The notes beneath the pieces are model-generated. The model ran no database searches. It was not told the DNA's origin and saw nothing but the letters and a program-made list of their open reading frames with translations. From Bacteriovoracaceae bacterium UBA6200 (GTDB lineage Bacteria > Bdellovibrionota > Bacteriovoracia > Bacteriovoracales > Bacteriovoracaceae): a stretch of 64,000 bases of DNA. The DNA is taken from contig DISW01000019.1 of assembly GCA_002422605.1 (NCBI GenBank), positions 133,508 through 197,507 of the forward strand. Direction: 5' to 3'. The position numbers and the translations under genes are program-made. Positions 61,954 to 64,000 of the stretch are shown piece after piece; the first letter of the stretch is position 1; every line of letters starts with the position of its first letter.

Positions 61954-63039
61954 GTGACTAGGAACAACCGAGGATTTGCTATCGTTGAGGTGTTAGTGGC
62001 GGCTGCCTTATTAGGTGGTATCGCCTTGGCAATCTCAAAGCTAACTCAGGATCAGTTGAAATCAACTAAGACTGTGGAAACTCGCTTTGAATACAATGCT
62101 ATCCTTAATGATATTAGAGAAATACTGGGAAGTAGACAATCCTGCCAAGCTACTTTTATTGATCAAAATGCCATCAATCTACCTGCTGGGACAGTCACTA
62201 AAATCATGGATACTAGAACGAGTCCTCCTTCGGAAAGATTTATCGCAAATACAGATTATAATTCGGCTCCTCAGTATGGGGCGGGTGGCACAATTCGCAT
62301 TTTATCATTTCGCTTGAGCAGCACTATTGATCCCGAAACTGGTTTTAGCGGTACTTCGCGTGTAGGGACCACGAACTTATATGTAAAATTCGCCTTCGGT
62401 ACAGATAAGACTTATTCGAGTAATACAATTGAAAGAAAAATAAAACTCAATGTAACAACTCACTCTGTTGCTGACAGAAGAATTCTCGACTGCTCTTCAA
62501 CTGGTGCTCAAGCTGATTATGAACTCCGTTATGTGAATGTTAATGGTGATTACATGGATGGTCCTCTTGAAATCCAAAATGGCGCTTGGATCGATATTCG
62601 GCCAGGAGCTTCGATTCAGGTTCAGAACGGCTCCAATATAACTTTAAATGGAAATGCTTATATTGATTTCCTTTCGGATAGAAGATTAAAAGAAGATGTT
62701 ACTCCTCTTCCTAAAGTCCTAAAGAAGCTAAGTAAGTTGCGACCTGTAACTTATAACTGGAAGGAAGATGGAAAGGCTGACCAAGGTTTAATTGCTCAAG
62801 AAGTGAAAAAGATCTTTCCTCATTTGGTCCATGAAACAGCTAGTGGTTACTATTCCGTAAACTATATTATGCTAACTCCTCTCTTAATTAAAAGTGTTCA
62901 GGAATTAGATGCGGAAAACCGGCAACTCAAAAATCAACTGCATCAAATTCGTAACGAACAAAATAAGATCAACACCATGATTCATGAAATGAGGAAAGAA
63001 AATTGCCTGAATAGTCCTCAATCAGAAATTTGTAAGTGA
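61954..63039 (+). CDS. Type IV pilin-like protein fused to S74 chaperone domain
   Basis: This 361-residue protein is started here at GTG 61954, since AAGGA lies 8-9 bases upstream; the ATG at 61945 would sit right against it. Residues 1-30 are a prepilin: NNRG-FAIVEVLVAAALLGG (cleavage after Gly, E at +5). The middle is beta-rich and repetitive. From about residue 240 it has SDRRLKEDV with the Ser that self-cleaving S74 chaperones use, then RPVTYNWKEDGKADQGLIAQEV and a coiled coil. S74 domains trimerise tail fibres. Confidence 0.82.
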   Translation: MTRNNRGFAIVEVLVAAALLGGIALAISKLTQDQLKSTKTVETRFEYNAILNDIREILGSRQSCQATFIDQNAINLPAGTVTKIMDTRTSPPSERFIANTDYNSAPQYGAGGTIRILSFRLSSTIDPETGFSGTSRVGTTNLYVKFAFGTDKTYSSNTIERKIKLNVTTHSVADRRILDCSSTGAQADYELRYVNVNGDYMDGPLEIQNGAWIDIRPGASIQVQNGSNITLNGNAYIDFLSDRRLKEDVTPLPKVLKKLSKLRPVTYNWKEDGKADQGLIAQEVKKIFPHLVHETASGYYSVNYIMLTPLLIKSVQELDAENRQLKNQLHQIRNEQNKINTMIHEMRKENCLNSPQSEICK

Positions 63040-63047
63040 GGTAATTT

Positions 63048-63635
63048 ATGGGACGATTACACGGTTATCTAACAACTATTCATTTTGGTACCACGGGAAA
63101 TGTTCTTTTACGAAGATGCACCATTAATAGTTCAACAGGCGATGTAACTCTTCCGGGCATGAATACAGGTAATGGTCTTCAACTGGTAGGCCAATTTTCA
63201 GCAGATAAAGTATGGAATGCTGTATGGAATGACGTTGCAGACTTCCAACTCCTCTGTGATGAACTCATTCCCGGAAAATGTTATTTTGACACAAAGGATG
63301 GGGCCAAAATTTGTAATACCCGCTGCCAAATGAGTGTTATAGGAATTGCCTCCGATACTTTCGGTTATGGAGTTGGTTGCGGAGCGAACCCTAATAGAGA
63401 AGTCCCTATTGGGGTTGCTGGCTGGGTATTGGCCTACGTTGATAAAGAATATGAGTGTGGAACTCCACTAACAAATGATGAATTTGGTAATCTGACTGCT
63501 ATGACAAGAGATGAGAAGCTAGAGTACCCTGAACGGATAGTAGGCCTCTATAAGCGTAAGGAAATGGATGAATTCTGGGGGCCGGAAGGCACTAAAATTG
63601 AAGTAAAAGGCCGACATTGGGTGAAGATCAAATAG
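63048..63635 (+). CDS. Peptidase_G2-like fibre protein
   Basis: This 195-residue protein lies 8 bases after the S74 fusion gene. Its C-terminal half (GIASDTFGYGVG, PIGVAGWVLAYVDKEYECG, MTRDEKLEYPERIVGLYK, VKGRHWVKIK) resembles the Peptidase_G2 (IMC autoproteolytic) domain of Bacillus and phage tail proteins as I remember it. It has no signal peptide. The pair may build a self-processed surface fibre. Confidence 0.68.
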   Translation: MGRLHGYLTTIHFGTTGNVLLRRCTINSSTGDVTLPGMNTGNGLQLVGQFSADKVWNAVWNDVADFQLLCDELIPGKCYFDTKDGAKICNTRCQMSVIGIASDTFGYGVGCGANPNREVPIGVAGWVLAYVDKEYECGTPLTNDEFGNLTAMTRDEKLEYPERIVGLYKRKEMDEFWGPEGTKIEVKGRHWVKIK

Positions 63636-63663
63636 ATCTTCACTCACAAAATGATCTTTTTTT
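63622..63663 (+). terminator. Hairpin overlapping the last stop codon
   Basis: GTGAAGATC (63622-63630) and GATCTTCAC (63636-63644) form a perfect 9-bp stem with a 5-base loop spanning the stop codon. A T-run starts 14 bases later (63658-63663). An alternative pairing of AGATC with GATCT nearer the T-run is also possible. Confidence 0.5.
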
Positions 63664-63693
63664 AAAAAAAACACATTCCTCGAAAAAATCCCG

Positions 63694-63722
63694 TTGACAG
63701 CGTCTTAAGATTTCCCTAAATT
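63694..63722 (+). promoter_or_regulatory. Sigma70-type promoter of tRNA-Ala
   Basis: TTGACA at 63694-63699, 17 bases, then TAAATT at 63717-63722: perfect -35 and a 4/6 match at -10, 25 bases before the tRNA. Confidence 0.75.
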
Positions 63723-63747
63723 AGCCACTCGCGAATTTATCGAAGTT

Positions 63748-63823
63748 GGGGGTGTAGCTCAGCTGGGAGAGCATCTGCTTTGCACGCAGAGGGTCGCAGG
63801 TTCGATCCCTGTCATCTCCACCA
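63748..63823 (+). tRNA. tRNA-Ala (anticodon UGC)
   Basis: This 76-base tRNA has the 7-bp acceptor stem GGGGGUG/CAUCUCC with the G3:U70 alanine identity pair, D-stem GCUC/GAGC, the anticodon UGC in a 7-base loop, T-loop GGUUCGAUCC and an encoded CCA end. In many bacteria tRNA-Ala(UGC) lies in the rRNA spacer; here no 16S gene precedes it. Confidence 0.97.
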
Positions 63824-64000
63824 ACTTTTAAAATCTTCCAAAAAAGATTTTAAAATGATCGCAAAAGTTTCTAAAGATTTTTTAAAAAAACTCTTTACGA
63901 ACTAAAAACGGTCTGATAAAACGCTAACCTCTTTGACAACTTAATAACGAAATAAAGTTTTGATGCTGTAACAAGCGTCAAGATGAGATGAGAAAGGAAC
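63824..64000 (+). other. Presumed rRNA leader or spacer with boxA-like element
   Basis: This stretch to the window edge contains CTCTTTGACAACTT at 63929-63942, close to the boxA antitermination element of rRNA operons (TGCTCTTTAACAATTT). No conserved start of 16S or 23S is recognised before the edge, so the rRNA gene, if present, lies beyond 64000. Confidence 0.5.

Noticed and set aside
1..64000. CRISPR arrays, insertion sequences, integrases or prophage genes
   Set aside because: No regular direct repeats, transposase or integrase sequence was seen; the phage-like modules at 61.5-63.6 kb stand without structural or packaging genes.

Overview
The window looks like chromosome from a Bdellovibrio-and-like organism, most likely on the Bacteriovorax/Peredibacter side (Bdellovibrionota, class Bacteriovoracia). 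The clues are moderately AT-rich coding DNA, tandem flagellins, a tad pilus locus full of GQxxxE pilin-like proteins, a TIGR04552-like RelA/SpoT-fold protein, and a bc complex built with an octahaem cytochrome c. This placement is inferred from gene content; no rRNA gene lies inside the window.

Layout. 0-9 kb is housekeeping: the edge of pgpA, a TIGR04552-like gene, a leftward run zinc ribbon-greA-recG-FHA-hydrolase, an ABC1/UbiB kinase and a GNAT protein. 9-12 kb holds two flagellin genes, the first with a good sigma28-type promoter, and an SDR/RmlD-like gene. About 12.56-12.75 kb on the minus strand is a structured RNA with its own -10 box and U-tract that I read as 6S RNA. 13-21 kb is a tad/Flp pilus operon: five pilin-like proteins, prepilin peptidase CpaA, CpaB, the secretin CpaC, a CpaE-CpaF fusion and TadB. 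It is followed by a secreted YD/RHS protein and very small secreted proteins, two of them behind sigma54-like promoters. 23.6-44 kb holds lon, glmU, glmS, a uvrD/pcrA helicase, an AsmA-like protein, mtnA, a Ppx/GppA phosphatase, a thiolase, and chemotaxis-like and motor-like single-domain proteins. 44-50.5 kb is a cytochrome bc operon: HEAT protein, Rieske, split cytochrome b, octahaem cytochrome c.

50.5-61.5 kb is the most unusual part. Eleven tightly packed minus-strand genes encode six radical SAM proteins, a JmjC/ROX-type cupin oxygenase, three proteins I do not recognise, and a 184-residue protein whose only two cysteines sit in a C-terminal CHG-N5-CHG tail. A seventh radical SAM gene converges on the cluster from the other side. 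This has the form of a peptide- or protein-modification (RiPP-like) pathway, with the 184-residue protein as candidate substrate. I do not recognise it as a described system.

61.5-63.6 kb holds a small signal-bearing protein, a type IV pilin-like protein fused to an S74 intramolecular-chaperone domain, and a protein resembling the Peptidase_G2 domain: phage-fibre-type modules placed on what looks like a pilus-derived surface structure. The window ends with a promoter, tRNA-Ala(UGC) and a boxA-like element that probably lead into an rRNA gene.
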